From NCBI GenBank assembly GCA_040902655.1, contig JBBDWV010000052.1, positions 143,503 to 207,502 of the forward strand: a stretch of 64,000 bases of DNA, written 5' to 3'. Of the stretch, positions 14,420-22,554 are shown in pieces. A program made the translations under genes and the position numbers. The notes under the pieces are model-generated. The model was not told where the DNA came from, did no database searches, and saw nothing but the letters and a program-made list of their open reading frames with translations. Source of the stretch: Mycobacteriales bacterium. Lineage in GTDB: Bacteria > Actinomycetota > Actinomycetes > Mycobacteriales > SCTD01. Position 1 is the first letter of the stretch; each line of letters opens with the position of its first letter.

Positions 14420-15081
14420 CTCGCCGCGACAGGGAGAAGGTCGACCACCTCGTCGCACAGGCGGGCCAGCTGGTCGCTGTCGTGGCTGACCAGCAGCACC
14501 GTCCGGCGTCCGCGCAGGCCGGCGATCGACTCCTCCACGACGCCGCGCGAGCCCCGGTCGAGCGCACTGGTCGGCTCGTCGAGCAGCAGCAGCGCCGGGT
14601 CGAGGGCGAGCGCGCGCGCCAGGCACAGCCGCTGGCGCTGCCCGACGGACAGCTGCTCGGCGGGCGCGTCGAGGCGATCGGCCACCTCACGCCACAGACC
14701 GGCCTCCTCGAGCGCGGCCACGGCCCGCTCGTGCAGCTGTGCCCTGGGGGCGCGCACCACGTGCCGCAGTCCGAACAGGGCGTTGTCGAGCACGCTGCCC
14801 GGGAACACGACCGGTGACTGCCCGACCAGGCCGGCCTGGGCCCGCAGGTCCGACAGCCGACCGGTGCCGTCGAGCCGTCGCCCGAGCACGTGCAGCTCGC
14901 CCTCCGCACGCAGGCCCGGCGGCAGCAGCCCCACGATCGCCCGCAGCACCGTCGACTTGCCGGCGCCGGACGGGCCGCGCAGCCCCACCGTCGTGCCGTG
15001 AGCGGCATGGAAGCTGACCGGCCCGACGAGCACCCGGTCGGCGGAGCGGACGACGAGGTCCTGCGCAGAGACGGCGGTCAT
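14416..15081 (-). CDS. pstB: PstB-like phosphate ABC transporter ATPase
   Basis: A 221-residue ABC ATPase with Walker A GPSGAGKST, signature LSVGQRQRL, Walker B LLLLDEPTS and switch LLVSHD. It powers the fused permease encoded just upstream, whose stop overlaps this ATG (ATGA at 15078-15081). It is shorter than typical PstB (about 250-260) and lacks the usual CSALDPIAT signature, reading TSALDRGS instead. Assignment therefore rests on the operon. In this setting the cargo could be phosphate or arsenate. It is the last gene of the ArsR-containing run. Confidence 0.8.
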   Translation of the reverse strand: MTAVSAQDLVVRSADRVLVGPVSFHAAHGTTVGLRGPSGAGKSTVLRAIVGLLPPGLRAEGELHVLGRRLDGTGRLSDLRAQAGLVGQSPVVFPGSVLDNALFGLRHVVRAPRAQLHERAVAALEEAGLWREVADRLDAPAEQLSVGQRQRLCLARALALDPALLLLDEPTSALDRGSRGVVEESIAGLRGRRTVLLVSHDSDQLARLCDEVVDLLPVAAS

Positions 15082-16853
15082 GCCCGCTCCAGCCGGCGCC
15101 GTGCCGGGATCGCCGCCAGCAGCAGCAGGCCGGCGAGGGCCACCAACACCAGGGCGCTGCCCCAGGCAGCGTCGAGGGCGGCGGGATCGGCGGCGTCCTG
15201 GGCGAGGGTGAAGATGTGCGTCGGCAGCGCCTGGACGGGCGCCTGCACGACGCCGCTCGGAAAGGTCGCCGCACCGGCGAACACGGTCGCCGTGAACAGC
15301 AGCGGTGCGGTCTCGCCGGCTGCGCGGGCGAGGCCCAGGAGCAGCCCGGTCAGGACCGCCGGCCGCGCGTGCGGCAGCAGCACCGAGCGGACCAGCTGGC
15401 TGCGGGTCAGGCCCAGCGCGAGCGCTGCCTCCCGCCGCGCCGGCGCGAGCTGGTCCAGGCGTGCGGCCGTGGCCAGCGCGACGATCGGCATGGTGACGAC
15501 CACCAGCACCAGGGAGCCGGCCAGCCAGGACTTGCTCCAACCGAGCGCGGTGGAGAAGAACGCGTAGCCGGCGAGCCCGAGCAGGATCGTCGGCACACCG
15601 CCGAGGGTGAGGGTGGCGGTGCGCAGCGCGCGGGTGGCGCGGGCGCCGGTGTACTCGCCGAGGACCAGACCGAGGCCCAGTCCGGCGGGCAGCGCCACCG
15701 CACCCGCGGCCGCGACCAGCAGGACCGTGCCGGCGATCTGGTCGCGCACGCCGCCGCCGCTCGACCCGACGGCCGGGCTCCACCAGAACGACGGGGAGAG
15801 CGCGCTCCCGCCGCGGGCGAGCAGCAGGGTGACGATGCCGCCCAGGAGCAGCACGGGGAGCAGGACGGCGCCGGACCGCAGCAGGGTGACGGCGTGGTCG
15901 GTGCCCGGCCGCCAGCGCCCCGCCGGGCGGCGCGCGCCGCGGCGCGCAGGACGGCCGCGGCGGCTGCCCGCGAGCGTCGCACCGGCGACGGTGAGCAGGA
16001 GCAGCAGGGCGACCGCCGACAGCGCGGCCCGGTGCTCGCCGACAGCTCCGGCGAGCACCGGTTCCGGACCGCCGAGCTTCGTCGTCAGCGTCTGGCCGGG
16101 CGACAGCAGCGACTGCAGCGCGGAGCCCGGGTCGGGCAGCCGGCCGTCGGCGCGGCCGATGAGCAGGAACACCGCGATCGTCTCACCGAGCGCCCGGGCC
16201 AGGCCGAGCAGCACCGCGGCGCGCATGCCGGGCCGGGCCAGCGGCAGCACCGCCGCGCGGATCACCTCGCGCCGGGTCAGCCCGAGGGCGTAGGCCGCCT
16301 CACGCACGGAGGCGGGGACGGCCGCGAGTGCATCGACGCTGACCGCGACGATCGTCGGCAGGACCATGACCGCGAGCACCAGCCCGGCGGCCAGCAGGCT
16401 GTCCCCGCCCGGGACGTCGCCGAGGCGGGACACGAACGGCCGCAGCACCGCGACACCGACCAGCCCGTAGACGATGGACGGCACCGCGGCGAGCAGCTCG
16501 ACCGCGCTGCGCAGCGGGCGCGAGAGTCGTGGCGGCAGCTGCTCGTGCAGGCCCACGGCTGCTCCCCAGCCGATCGGCACGGCGAGTGCCAGCGCGACGG
16601 TCGAAACCGCGGCGGTGCCCCACACCATCGCGGTGACGCCGAAGATGCCGTTCGGCGGGTCCCAGACCGGGGTGGTGAGCAGCGTGCGCCAGGCGATCTC
16701 ACCGGAGGCCAGTCCGGCGGCGACGAAACCCACGACGAGCAGCGCGCCGAGCAGCCCCAGGCACCCGCCGGTGCCGGACAGGACCGGCACCCAGACGGGA
16801 CCGCGCGGGCGCGCTGGCGCGGCAGTGCGCGCCCGCTCCAGCACGGCGGTCAT
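15078..16853 (-). CDS. Fused PstC-PstA phosphate ABC permease
   Basis: A 591-residue membrane protein holding two complete permease halves. Residues 1-305 are PstC-like and about 335-591 PstA-like, joined by an Arg/Pro-rich linker (GRPARRGARRPAG). Each half carries an EAA loop for docking the ATPase: REAAYALGLTRREVI in the first and REAALALGLTRSQLV in the second. Standard Pst systems encode PstC and PstA separately, so one chain here gives a fixed 1:1 pore. The start lies 6 nt after the pstS-like stop and the end overlaps the ATPase start. Confidence 0.88.
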   Translation of the reverse strand: MTAVLERARTAAPARPRGPVWVPVLSGTGGCLGLLGALLVVGFVAAGLASGEIAWRTLLTTPVWDPPNGIFGVTAMVWGTAAVSTVALALAVPIGWGAAVGLHEQLPPRLSRPLRSAVELLAAVPSIVYGLVGVAVLRPFVSRLGDVPGGDSLLAAGLVLAVMVLPTIVAVSVDALAAVPASVREAAYALGLTRREVIRAAVLPLARPGMRAAVLLGLARALGETIAVFLLIGRADGRLPDPGSALQSLLSPGQTLTTKLGGPEPVLAGAVGEHRAALSAVALLLLLTVAGATLAGSRRGRPARRGARRPAGRWRPGTDHAVTLLRSGAVLLPVLLLGGIVTLLLARGGSALSPSFWWSPAVGSSGGGVRDQIAGTVLLVAAAGAVALPAGLGLGLVLGEYTGARATRALRTATLTLGGVPTILLGLAGYAFFSTALGWSKSWLAGSLVLVVVTMPIVALATAARLDQLAPARREAALALGLTRSQLVRSVLLPHARPAVLTGLLLGLARAAGETAPLLFTATVFAGAATFPSGVVQAPVQALPTHIFTLAQDAADPAALDAAWGSALVLVALAGLLLLAAIPARRRLERA

Positions 16854-16859
16854 CGGCCG

Positions 16860-17738
16860 TCAGTCCGTGAGCTGTGCGAGCGTCAGGTAGCCGTGCCGGG
16901 TGAGGAGCGGCTGCCCCTGCGGGCCGAGCACGTAGTCGATGAACGTCCTCGCCGCCCCCGTCGGCTCGCCGTCGGTCACTAGGAACAGCGGCCGACTCAA
17001 CGGGTAGCTGCCGTCAGCGATCGTCCCGGCCGTGGGCACGGTGTCCTCGACCGCGAGCAGTCCGAGCTCCTGCTGTCCCTCGGCGAACGCCGAGGACAGC
17101 GGCGCGACCGAGCCGGGGGTGGAGACGAGCTTGGTCCGGGTCTCTTCGTTCCCCCCGACGATGGCGTAGCGCGCGCTGGTGGGCGGCCCGGGCGGCACGC
17201 CGTTCTTGCCGTAGAGGTAGGCGTCCAGCACCTCGCGCGTCCCGCGGCCGGGCTCCTTGTCGTACACGAAGACGTCGAGGTCGGGTCCACCGAGTTCCGC
17301 CCAGTTCGCCACCTTGCCCTCGAACAGCGCCCGAAGCTGAGCCTTCGTCACGCTGTCGAAGCCGCTGGCGAGCACGTCCGCGTCCACGACGATGCCGACG
17401 GCGTCCTCGCCGATCCGGTGCTCGACGAAGTCGACGTCGGGAGCCGCTCGGCGGTCCTTGTCCCCGACCTCCTTGGAGCTCATCGCGATGTCCACCTGAC
17501 CGGCCGCGAGCTGCGTCAGACCGCCGGCGGAGCCGCCCTGGGTGTCCACGGTGACCTGCAGGCCGTCGCCGCGCAGCGCCTCGGCCGCGTCGGCCGCCAC
17601 CGGGTTCACCGTGGTCGACCCGCTGATGCGCAGCGTCTGCGACCTGGTGCCGCTGGCGCTGCTCCCGGAGGCGCAACCGGCGAGCAGCAGCGGCAGGAGG
17701 GCGGCGAGGGCGAGCAGCGGCACACGGTGGATCGGCAC
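16860..17738 (-). CDS. pstS: PstS-like substrate-binding lipoprotein
   Basis: A 292-residue phosphate-binding protein with a lipoprotein signal peptide and lipobox LLLAGC (Cys22). The oxyanion pocket is suggested by ISGSTTVNPV near the N-terminus, SSKEVGDKDR and the RGTREV loop (GRGTREVLDAY). It delivers phosphate, or possibly arsenate, to the fused permease. GTG start at 17738 was chosen because GGAG lies 7 nt upstream and the signal peptide begins immediately. A TCAAT repeat that could bind the upstream-encoded ArsR protein lies 47-61 bases before the start. Confidence 0.88.
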   Translation of the reverse strand: MPIHRVPLLALAALLPLLLAGCASGSSASGTRSQTLRISGSTTVNPVAADAAEALRGDGLQVTVDTQGGSAGGLTQLAAGQVDIAMSSKEVGDKDRRAAPDVDFVEHRIGEDAVGIVVDADVLASGFDSVTKAQLRALFEGKVANWAELGGPDLDVFVYDKEPGRGTREVLDAYLYGKNGVPPGPPTSARYAIVGGNEETRTKLVSTPGSVAPLSSAFAEGQQELGLLAVEDTVPTAGTIADGSYPLSRPLFLVTDGEPTGAARTFIDYVLGPQGQPLLTRHGYLTLAQLTD

Positions 17739-17784
17739 GGGCGGACTCCAGGGGCAGTAGGAGGGCCGTACCGTGGCATAAACC

Positions 17785-17799
17785 TCAATGCATATCAAT
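17785..17799 (-). promoter_or_regulatory. Candidate ArsR operator/promoter before pstS-like gene
   Basis: In an AT-rich island unusual for this genome, the minus strand reads ATTGA-TATGC-ATTGA, a 5-bp repeat with 10-bp period overlapping TTGATA, a possible -35 element. It lies in the 71-bp gap between the ArsR-type gene and the pstS-like gene. ArsR/SmtB repressors often bind such AT-rich TTGA-containing sites. The site itself is visible; binding is inference. Confidence 0.4.
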
Positions 17800-17809
17800 C
17801 GGCGTTTTG

Positions 17810-18145
17810 TCAGCGGCAACAGCGGTCGTTGCCACCCGGGTGTGCCGAGGCCGGCAGGTTGCGGACGTCCAGCAGCGCGCCCACCGCCTCGTCCAGGGCA
17901 GCGAGTCCTCCGGCGTCGAGTGCGTAGTGGGTGAAGCCGTGGGCGTACCGGCTCGTGACCAGACCCGCCGCGGCCAGCCGGCCCAGGTGGTGGCTCACCA
18001 GCGGCTGGCTGAGCCCGACGGCGGCGACGAGGTCCCGCACGCACCGCTCCTGCAGGCGCAGGGCCTGCAGGAGCGCGAGCCGGTGCGGCTCACCGAGGGC
18101 GCGCAGTGCGCCGACGACGTCGATCCCCGACGGGGCAGCACTCAC
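17810..18145 (-). CDS. ArsR/SmtB-family winged-helix repressor
   Basis: A 111-residue regulator with the typical helix-turn-helix: LGEPHRLALLQAL, then VRDLVAAVGLSQPLVSHHLG, then a wing AAGLVTSRYAHGFTHYAL. ArsR proteins release DNA when As(III) or another metal binds their cysteines. The usual ELCVCDL motif is represented only by ERCVRDL (one Cys), while the C-terminus ends DRCCR, so an unusual site made of a helix Cys plus a tail Cys pair is plausible. GTG start one base after the methyltransferase stop. It likely controls its own operon. Confidence 0.85.
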   Translation of the reverse strand: MSAAPSGIDVVGALRALGEPHRLALLQALRLQERCVRDLVAAVGLSQPLVSHHLGRLAAAGLVTSRYAHGFTHYALDAGGLAALDEAVGALLDVRNLPASAHPGGNDRCCR

Positions 18146-18146
18146 G

Positions 18147-19316
18147 TCAGCAGCAGGCGCCGTCGGTGCTCGCGGTGGTCGACAGGCCGCTCACCGGACG
18201 ACGGACGGGTGCGGACGGCCCCTCGGCGCTCAGCGTCACCGGAGACGCGCAGGCGAACAGTGGCGCGTTGTCGGGGTCGACCGGCTCGGCCGGCTCGAGC
18301 AGCTCGAACTGGCCGCCGTACGGCGCACCCTGCAGGATTTGGAACGTCTTGGCGCACACCGCGGTCGGGACGCCTCGCTCGTAGACGTGGGCGTCGTCGT
18401 CCAGCACAGCCTTCCAGGGCCCCTTGAAGACGACTGCCTGGCCGTGGTCGTAGCAGGGGCCCTGCTTGCCCTTGTAGGCCACCACCGTCACGGAGCGGAA
18501 CTCGATGCCCTCGACGACCTGCCACGGGGCGCTGTCGCGCTTCTCCAGCGTGACGCCGTAGAAGCCGGCGTCCTCGAACGCCTTCAGGAAGGCCTCCTCC
18601 TGGAAGGCGCCGGAGATGCAGCCGCTCCACAGCTCGGGGTCGGCCTGCAGGTGCTCGGGCACCTCGACGTCGCTGACGATGTCGCTGATGATGGCCCGGC
18701 CGCCCTTGCGCAGGACGCGGAAGATCTCGGCGAACAGCTCGCCCTTGAGGTCGGTCGCGACCAGGTTGAGCACGCAGTTGGAGACGACCGCGTCGACGCT
18801 GGCGTCCGGGATCAGCGGCGACTGCGCGCGCTGGCGCGCCGTCTCGGCCTCGAACGCCTGCAGCGACGCGAGGTCGGTGACCGGGTTCTCGGCGAGCCAC
18901 TTCTCGGTTGCGGCGACGTCCAGGCGCATGTCCTGGATACGGCCCTTGCGGAACTCGACGTTGGAGTAGCCGATGGCGTCGGCCACCTGTGGCTTCGCGC
19001 TCTCCGCGAGCGCCAGCATCTCGTCGTTGATGTCGACGCCGATGACCCGGCCGCTCTCGCCGATGACCTGCGAGGCGATGAAGGCGATCTTGCCGCCACC
19101 GCTGCCGAGATCCAGCACGGTCTCGCCCTCGCCGAGGTGCTGGCTCGGGTCGCCGCAGCCGTAGTCGCGGTCGAGCACCTCCTGCGGGATGACCTCGAGG
19201 AAGCGGGGGTCGTAGTCGACGGGGCAGCACAGCGCTGCCTCGAGTGCCTGCGCGCCGGCGCTGTAGCGCTCGGCCACGGCCTGCTCGACGTCTGGGCCGG
19301 TGCTCAGTGGGGTCAC
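18147..19316 (-). CDS. arsM: ArsM-like arsenite S-adenosylmethionine methyltransferase
   Basis: A 389-residue class I methyltransferase. The SAM motif is VLDLGSGGGK (67-76), preceded by YGCGDP, as in ArsM. The two cysteines that bind As(III) in ArsM proteins are in place: Cys181 (SNCVLNL) and Cys233 (WSGCISGAF). Extra cysteines occur at 30-31, 54 and at the very end (GACC). A C-terminal region of about 100 residues exceeds minimal ArsM. Expected reaction: stepwise methylation of As(III). GTG start at 19316; flanked by the radical SAM gene and the ArsR-type gene in one run. Another thiol-binding element cannot be excluded. Confidence 0.83.
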   Translation of the reverse strand: MTPLSTGPDVEQAVAERYSAGAQALEAALCCPVDYDPRFLEVIPQEVLDRDYGCGDPSQHLGEGETVLDLGSGGGKIAFIASQVIGESGRVIGVDINDEMLALAESAKPQVADAIGYSNVEFRKGRIQDMRLDVAATEKWLAENPVTDLASLQAFEAETARQRAQSPLIPDASVDAVVSNCVLNLVATDLKGELFAEIFRVLRKGGRAIISDIVSDVEVPEHLQADPELWSGCISGAFQEEAFLKAFEDAGFYGVTLEKRDSAPWQVVEGIEFRSVTVVAYKGKQGPCYDHGQAVVFKGPWKAVLDDDAHVYERGVPTAVCAKTFQILQGAPYGGQFELLEPAEPVDPDNAPLFACASPVTLSAEGPSAPVRRPVSGLSTTASTDGACC

Positions 19317-19348
19317 GGGGCTTCTCTCTCGGCGGGTTGGCGGGCAGG

Positions 19349-21043
19349 TCAGACGGCGCAGTTGTAGACGAGCGGCAGGGAGCCGTCCGCCCGGCGGAGC
19401 GTGAGGAAGTGCTCGACGACCAGCCGCTTGCCCTCGGCGAGCGACACCCAGCGGTCGGCCGACGGGTGCCGGGCGAGCAGCATGTCGGGGCTGGTCTCCA
19501 CGTCGGCGCCGGCCGGGTGCCAGTGCACCCCGTCGGTGGTGACGGCCAGCTCCGGCACGGTGTTCAGGTCGGAGATCTTGGCGCCGGAGTCGGAGAAGCC
19601 GCGCTGCACCAGAGGTCGTACGGCGAAGTCCCTGCCGACGATCCCCATCCCGGCGAGCAGTTCTCGCAGCGGCTCCACCTCGTGCGCGTTCTGCGGTGTC
19701 TCGGTCATGCCGACCCGGACCGGCAGGCCGAGCTCGCCGGCCAGGCGCAGGCCGTCCATCGCCTTCTGCCACGAGCCGGCGCCGCGGTTGACGTCGTGCC
19801 CCTGCGGCGACGCGGCGTCGATCGAGGTCTGCAGGACGAGCCGCTCCCTGCCGGCCAGCCGCTGGAGCTGTTCGAGCCGCCAGCCCTGGTAGAGCATGCC
19901 GTTGGTCAGCAGCACCACGTCGAGCCGCTCGGTCGCGTAGAGCACCATCTCGACGATGTCGGGCTCGAGGAACGGCTCCCCGCCGGTGAGGTAGATCTCG
20001 GTGAAGCCCTCCATCACCGCCTCGTCGACCAGCCCCTTGACCCGTCCGAGACCGGGCGAGCGCCGGCGGGCCAGCGGGCTGCTGGCGACAGAGCAGTAGG
20101 AGCAGGCCAGGTTGCAGTGGAAGTTGGTGTAGAGCCACAGCCGCGGCGGGAACATCGGCGAGCCGAACAGCGGCACCACCGGCAGGCCGTCGTCGACGAC
20201 CTCCGGCGCGTCGGCCCAGGAGACCTGCTCCTGCTCGAAGCCCGAGGGCAGTGCCGAGCGGTAGAGCTGGTAGCGGCCCAGACTGCGCTCGTACGGCGGG
20301 ACGATCTCGAGGCAGGTGGTCCACCAGCCGGCCTCGACGGTCTCGACGAACGCCTCGGGCAGCCCGCCGGCTCGCATGGAGGCGGCCTGCGCCTCCCAGT
20401 CGTAGGCCAGCGGGACGAGCTCGGCGGTGGCGCGACCGTCGCCGAGGTCGACCAGGGCGTACCAGACCTCGCGCCGGCCGTCGTTGGCGGGACGGCCCAG
20501 CACGCCGACGTTGACGACGAGGGTGTCGCCCACCTGCTGCTGCCACGGCAGGCCGGAGTGGGTGCACATGATCAGGTCGGCGCCGGACTCCTGCACCCGC
20601 AGCACGTGCTGCTCCTCGGGCAGCGACTCCCACCAGAAGTCGTTGAGCGCCAGTGTCGAGCCGTGCACCAGGTGCACGTCCACGCCGTCGAGCTCGAAGC
20701 GGCGCTCGGTGGGCAGCGTCGTCATCCACCGCGCGTAGTCACGGCTGGTGTGGGCCAGCGTGTAGTCGTACATCAGCTGGGCGAACTCGTTGTCCCGCGG
20801 GTCGCTGTAACCGCAACCACAGTCGGTGTCGCCGCGGCCGACCGCGACGTCGTAGTTGCCCGCCACGACGGTGACGTCGTTCTCGAGCAGCAGCGGCCAG
20901 ATCGCGTCCGGCTCGGCGCCGTAGCCGCCGAGGTCGCCCAGGCAGTAGAGCTGCTCGGCGCCCCGGGCACGCGCATCCTGCACGAAGGCGCGCAGGGCGT
21001 AGGGGTTGGAGTAGACGCCACCGCAGACGGCGATGCGGGTCAT
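19349..21043 (-). CDS. Phosphoesterase-like / radical SAM fusion protein
   Basis: A 564-residue fusion. Residues 1-240 have the calcineurin-like phosphoesterase fold (CLGDLGGYG, LVHGS, VNVGVLGRP), but the metal-ligand motifs DxH and GNHD read GxY (Gly9, Tyr11) and GNYD (Tyr64), so catalysis is doubtful. Residues from about 300 carry a radical SAM core with CxxxCxxC at Cys310, 314 and 317 (HCNLACSYC), followed by YLTGGEPFLE. ATG follows GGAGG by 8 nt; a TAATCT -10-like element lies at 21080-21075. Next to an ArsM-like gene it may act on a methylated arsenical, as ArsS does in arsenosugar formation; this is inference. Confidence 0.82.
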   Translation of the reverse strand: MTRIAVCGGVYSNPYALRAFVQDARARGAEQLYCLGDLGGYGAEPDAIWPLLLENDVTVVAGNYDVAVGRGDTDCGCGYSDPRDNEFAQLMYDYTLAHTSRDYARWMTTLPTERRFELDGVDVHLVHGSTLALNDFWWESLPEEQHVLRVQESGADLIMCTHSGLPWQQQVGDTLVVNVGVLGRPANDGRREVWYALVDLGDGRATAELVPLAYDWEAQAASMRAGGLPEAFVETVEAGWWTTCLEIVPPYERSLGRYQLYRSALPSGFEQEQVSWADAPEVVDDGLPVVPLFGSPMFPPRLWLYTNFHCNLACSYCSVASSPLARRRSPGLGRVKGLVDEAVMEGFTEIYLTGGEPFLEPDIVEMVLYATERLDVVLLTNGMLYQGWRLEQLQRLAGRERLVLQTSIDAASPQGHDVNRGAGSWQKAMDGLRLAGELGLPVRVGMTETPQNAHEVEPLRELLAGMGIVGRDFAVRPLVQRGFSDSGAKISDLNTVPELAVTTDGVHWHPAGADVETSPDMLLARHPSADRWVSLAEGKRLVVEHFLTLRRADGSLPLVYNCAV

Positions 21044-21133
21044 GCGGGGAGCCTCCGGGTCAGTGGAAGAGGCAAGATTAGGACAGGCAGGCAGATTCCG
21101 CAGGTCGGGCCGGCGGCGGGCTGCGTCCGGCCG

Positions 21134-22537
21134 TCAGGCCAGCCGGCTGACGACATGCTTGAGGCGGGTGTAGTCGCGCAGGGAGTAGGCCGACAGATCG
21201 CTGCCGAAACCGGACGACGCGTAGCCGCCGTGCGGCATCTCGGTCGCGAGCACCGAGTGGCAGTTGAGCCATACGGCGCCGAAGTCGAGCGCCTTCGCGC
21301 AGCGCATGGCCCGGCCGTGGTCGGTCGTCCAGACGCTCGCGGCCAGGCCGTACGGCGTGTCGTTGGCGGTGGCCAGCGCGTCCGCCTCGTCGGTCACCCG
21401 CTGCACCGTGACCACCGGCCCGAAGACCTCGTCGGTCGCCAGCTCGTCCTGCTCGCGGACTCCCGCGACGACGGTGGCCGGGTAGTAGAAGCCGTCGCGG
21501 GCGAGCGGGGTGCCGCCGGCGAGCAGCTCGGTGTGCGGCCCGCGTCGGTCGACCATCCCCGCCACCCGGGCCAGCTGCTGGGGGTTGTTGAGCGCGCCGT
21601 AGTAGCCGTGCTCGCCGACCTGCAACCGGGCCGCGCCGGCGGCGAGCCGGGCGACCAGCTCGTCGTGCACGCCGGGCCCGGCCAGCACCTTGGTGGCGGC
21701 GGTGCAGGACTGGCCGGCGTTGTAGTAGCCGATGTCCAGCAGTCCCTGGACGGTCACGTCGAGGTCGCAGTCGTCGAAGACGAGCACCGGAGCCTTGCCG
21801 CCGAGCTCGAGGTGCAGCCGCTTGATGCTCGGCGCGGCAGCGGCCATGACCTCGCGTCCGGCGCGGGCCGAGCCGGTGAGCGAGACCATCGCCGGCAGGT
21901 CGTGCCCGACCATGGCGGCGCCGGTCGAGCGGTCGCCGCAGACGACGTTGAGCACCCCCGGCGGGAGCACCTCCGCGGCCAGCTCGGCGAGCATCAGCGG
22001 TGTGACGGGCGTGGTCTCGGCACTCTTGAGCACGACGGTGTTGCCGGCCGCGACCGCCGGGGCCCACTTCCAGGTCGCCATCATCAGGGGGTAGTTCCAG
22101 GGCGTGATCTGCGCGACCACCCCCAGCGGCTCGCGACGCAGGAACGACGTGTGCCCCTCGGCGTACTCACCCGCGGCCATCGACTCCTGGACGCGGGAGG
22201 CGCCTGCGCTGAAGCGGATCACGTCCACGATGTGCGGCATCTCCGCGCGCATGGCGGAGACCGGCTTGCCGGTGTTGCGGCACTCGGCGGTGACGAACTG
22301 CCCGGCCCGCTCCTCGAGCAGGTCGGCCAGCCGCAGCAGCAGCCGCGACCGCTCGGCCGGCGTCCGGTCCCGCCAGAGGGGGAAGGTGCGGGCCGCGGAG
22401 GCGAAGGCCGCATCGAGGTCCGGCCCGGCTGCAACCGGCGCGTTGTCGTACGCCGAACCGGTCGAGGGGTCCACGACCGGAGTCACGCCCTCGGCCAGGG
22501 GGACCTGCCGTCGGCCGTCGTAGAAGTGGTGCAGCAC
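21134..22537 (-). CDS. Aldehyde dehydrogenase (aminobutyraldehyde dehydrogenase-like)
   Basis: A 467-residue NAD-dependent aldehyde dehydrogenase. Cofactor segment PWNYPLMMATWK, catalytic Glu in LELGGKAP, catalytic Cys in YNAGQSCTAAT and the late EVFGPVV are all intact. The EYAEGHTSFLRREPLGVVA and MPHGGYASSGFG segments resemble gamma-aminobutyraldehyde dehydrogenase PatD. It oxidises an aldehyde to the acid. It starts 17 nt after the InhA-like gene stop and ends 90 nt before the phosphoesterase-radical SAM gene on the same strand, so it may be part of the same unit or a separate polyamine-type enzyme. Confidence 0.88.
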   Translation of the reverse strand: MLHHFYDGRRQVPLAEGVTPVVDPSTGSAYDNAPVAAGPDLDAAFASAARTFPLWRDRTPAERSRLLLRLADLLEERAGQFVTAECRNTGKPVSAMRAEMPHIVDVIRFSAGASRVQESMAAGEYAEGHTSFLRREPLGVVAQITPWNYPLMMATWKWAPAVAAGNTVVLKSAETTPVTPLMLAELAAEVLPPGVLNVVCGDRSTGAAMVGHDLPAMVSLTGSARAGREVMAAAAPSIKRLHLELGGKAPVLVFDDCDLDVTVQGLLDIGYYNAGQSCTAATKVLAGPGVHDELVARLAAGAARLQVGEHGYYGALNNPQQLARVAGMVDRRGPHTELLAGGTPLARDGFYYPATVVAGVREQDELATDEVFGPVVTVQRVTDEADALATANDTPYGLAASVWTTDHGRAMRCAKALDFGAVWLNCHSVLATEMPHGGYASSGFGSDLSAYSLRDYTRLKHVVSRLA

Positions 22538-22554
22538 AGCGCGACGCTACGTGT

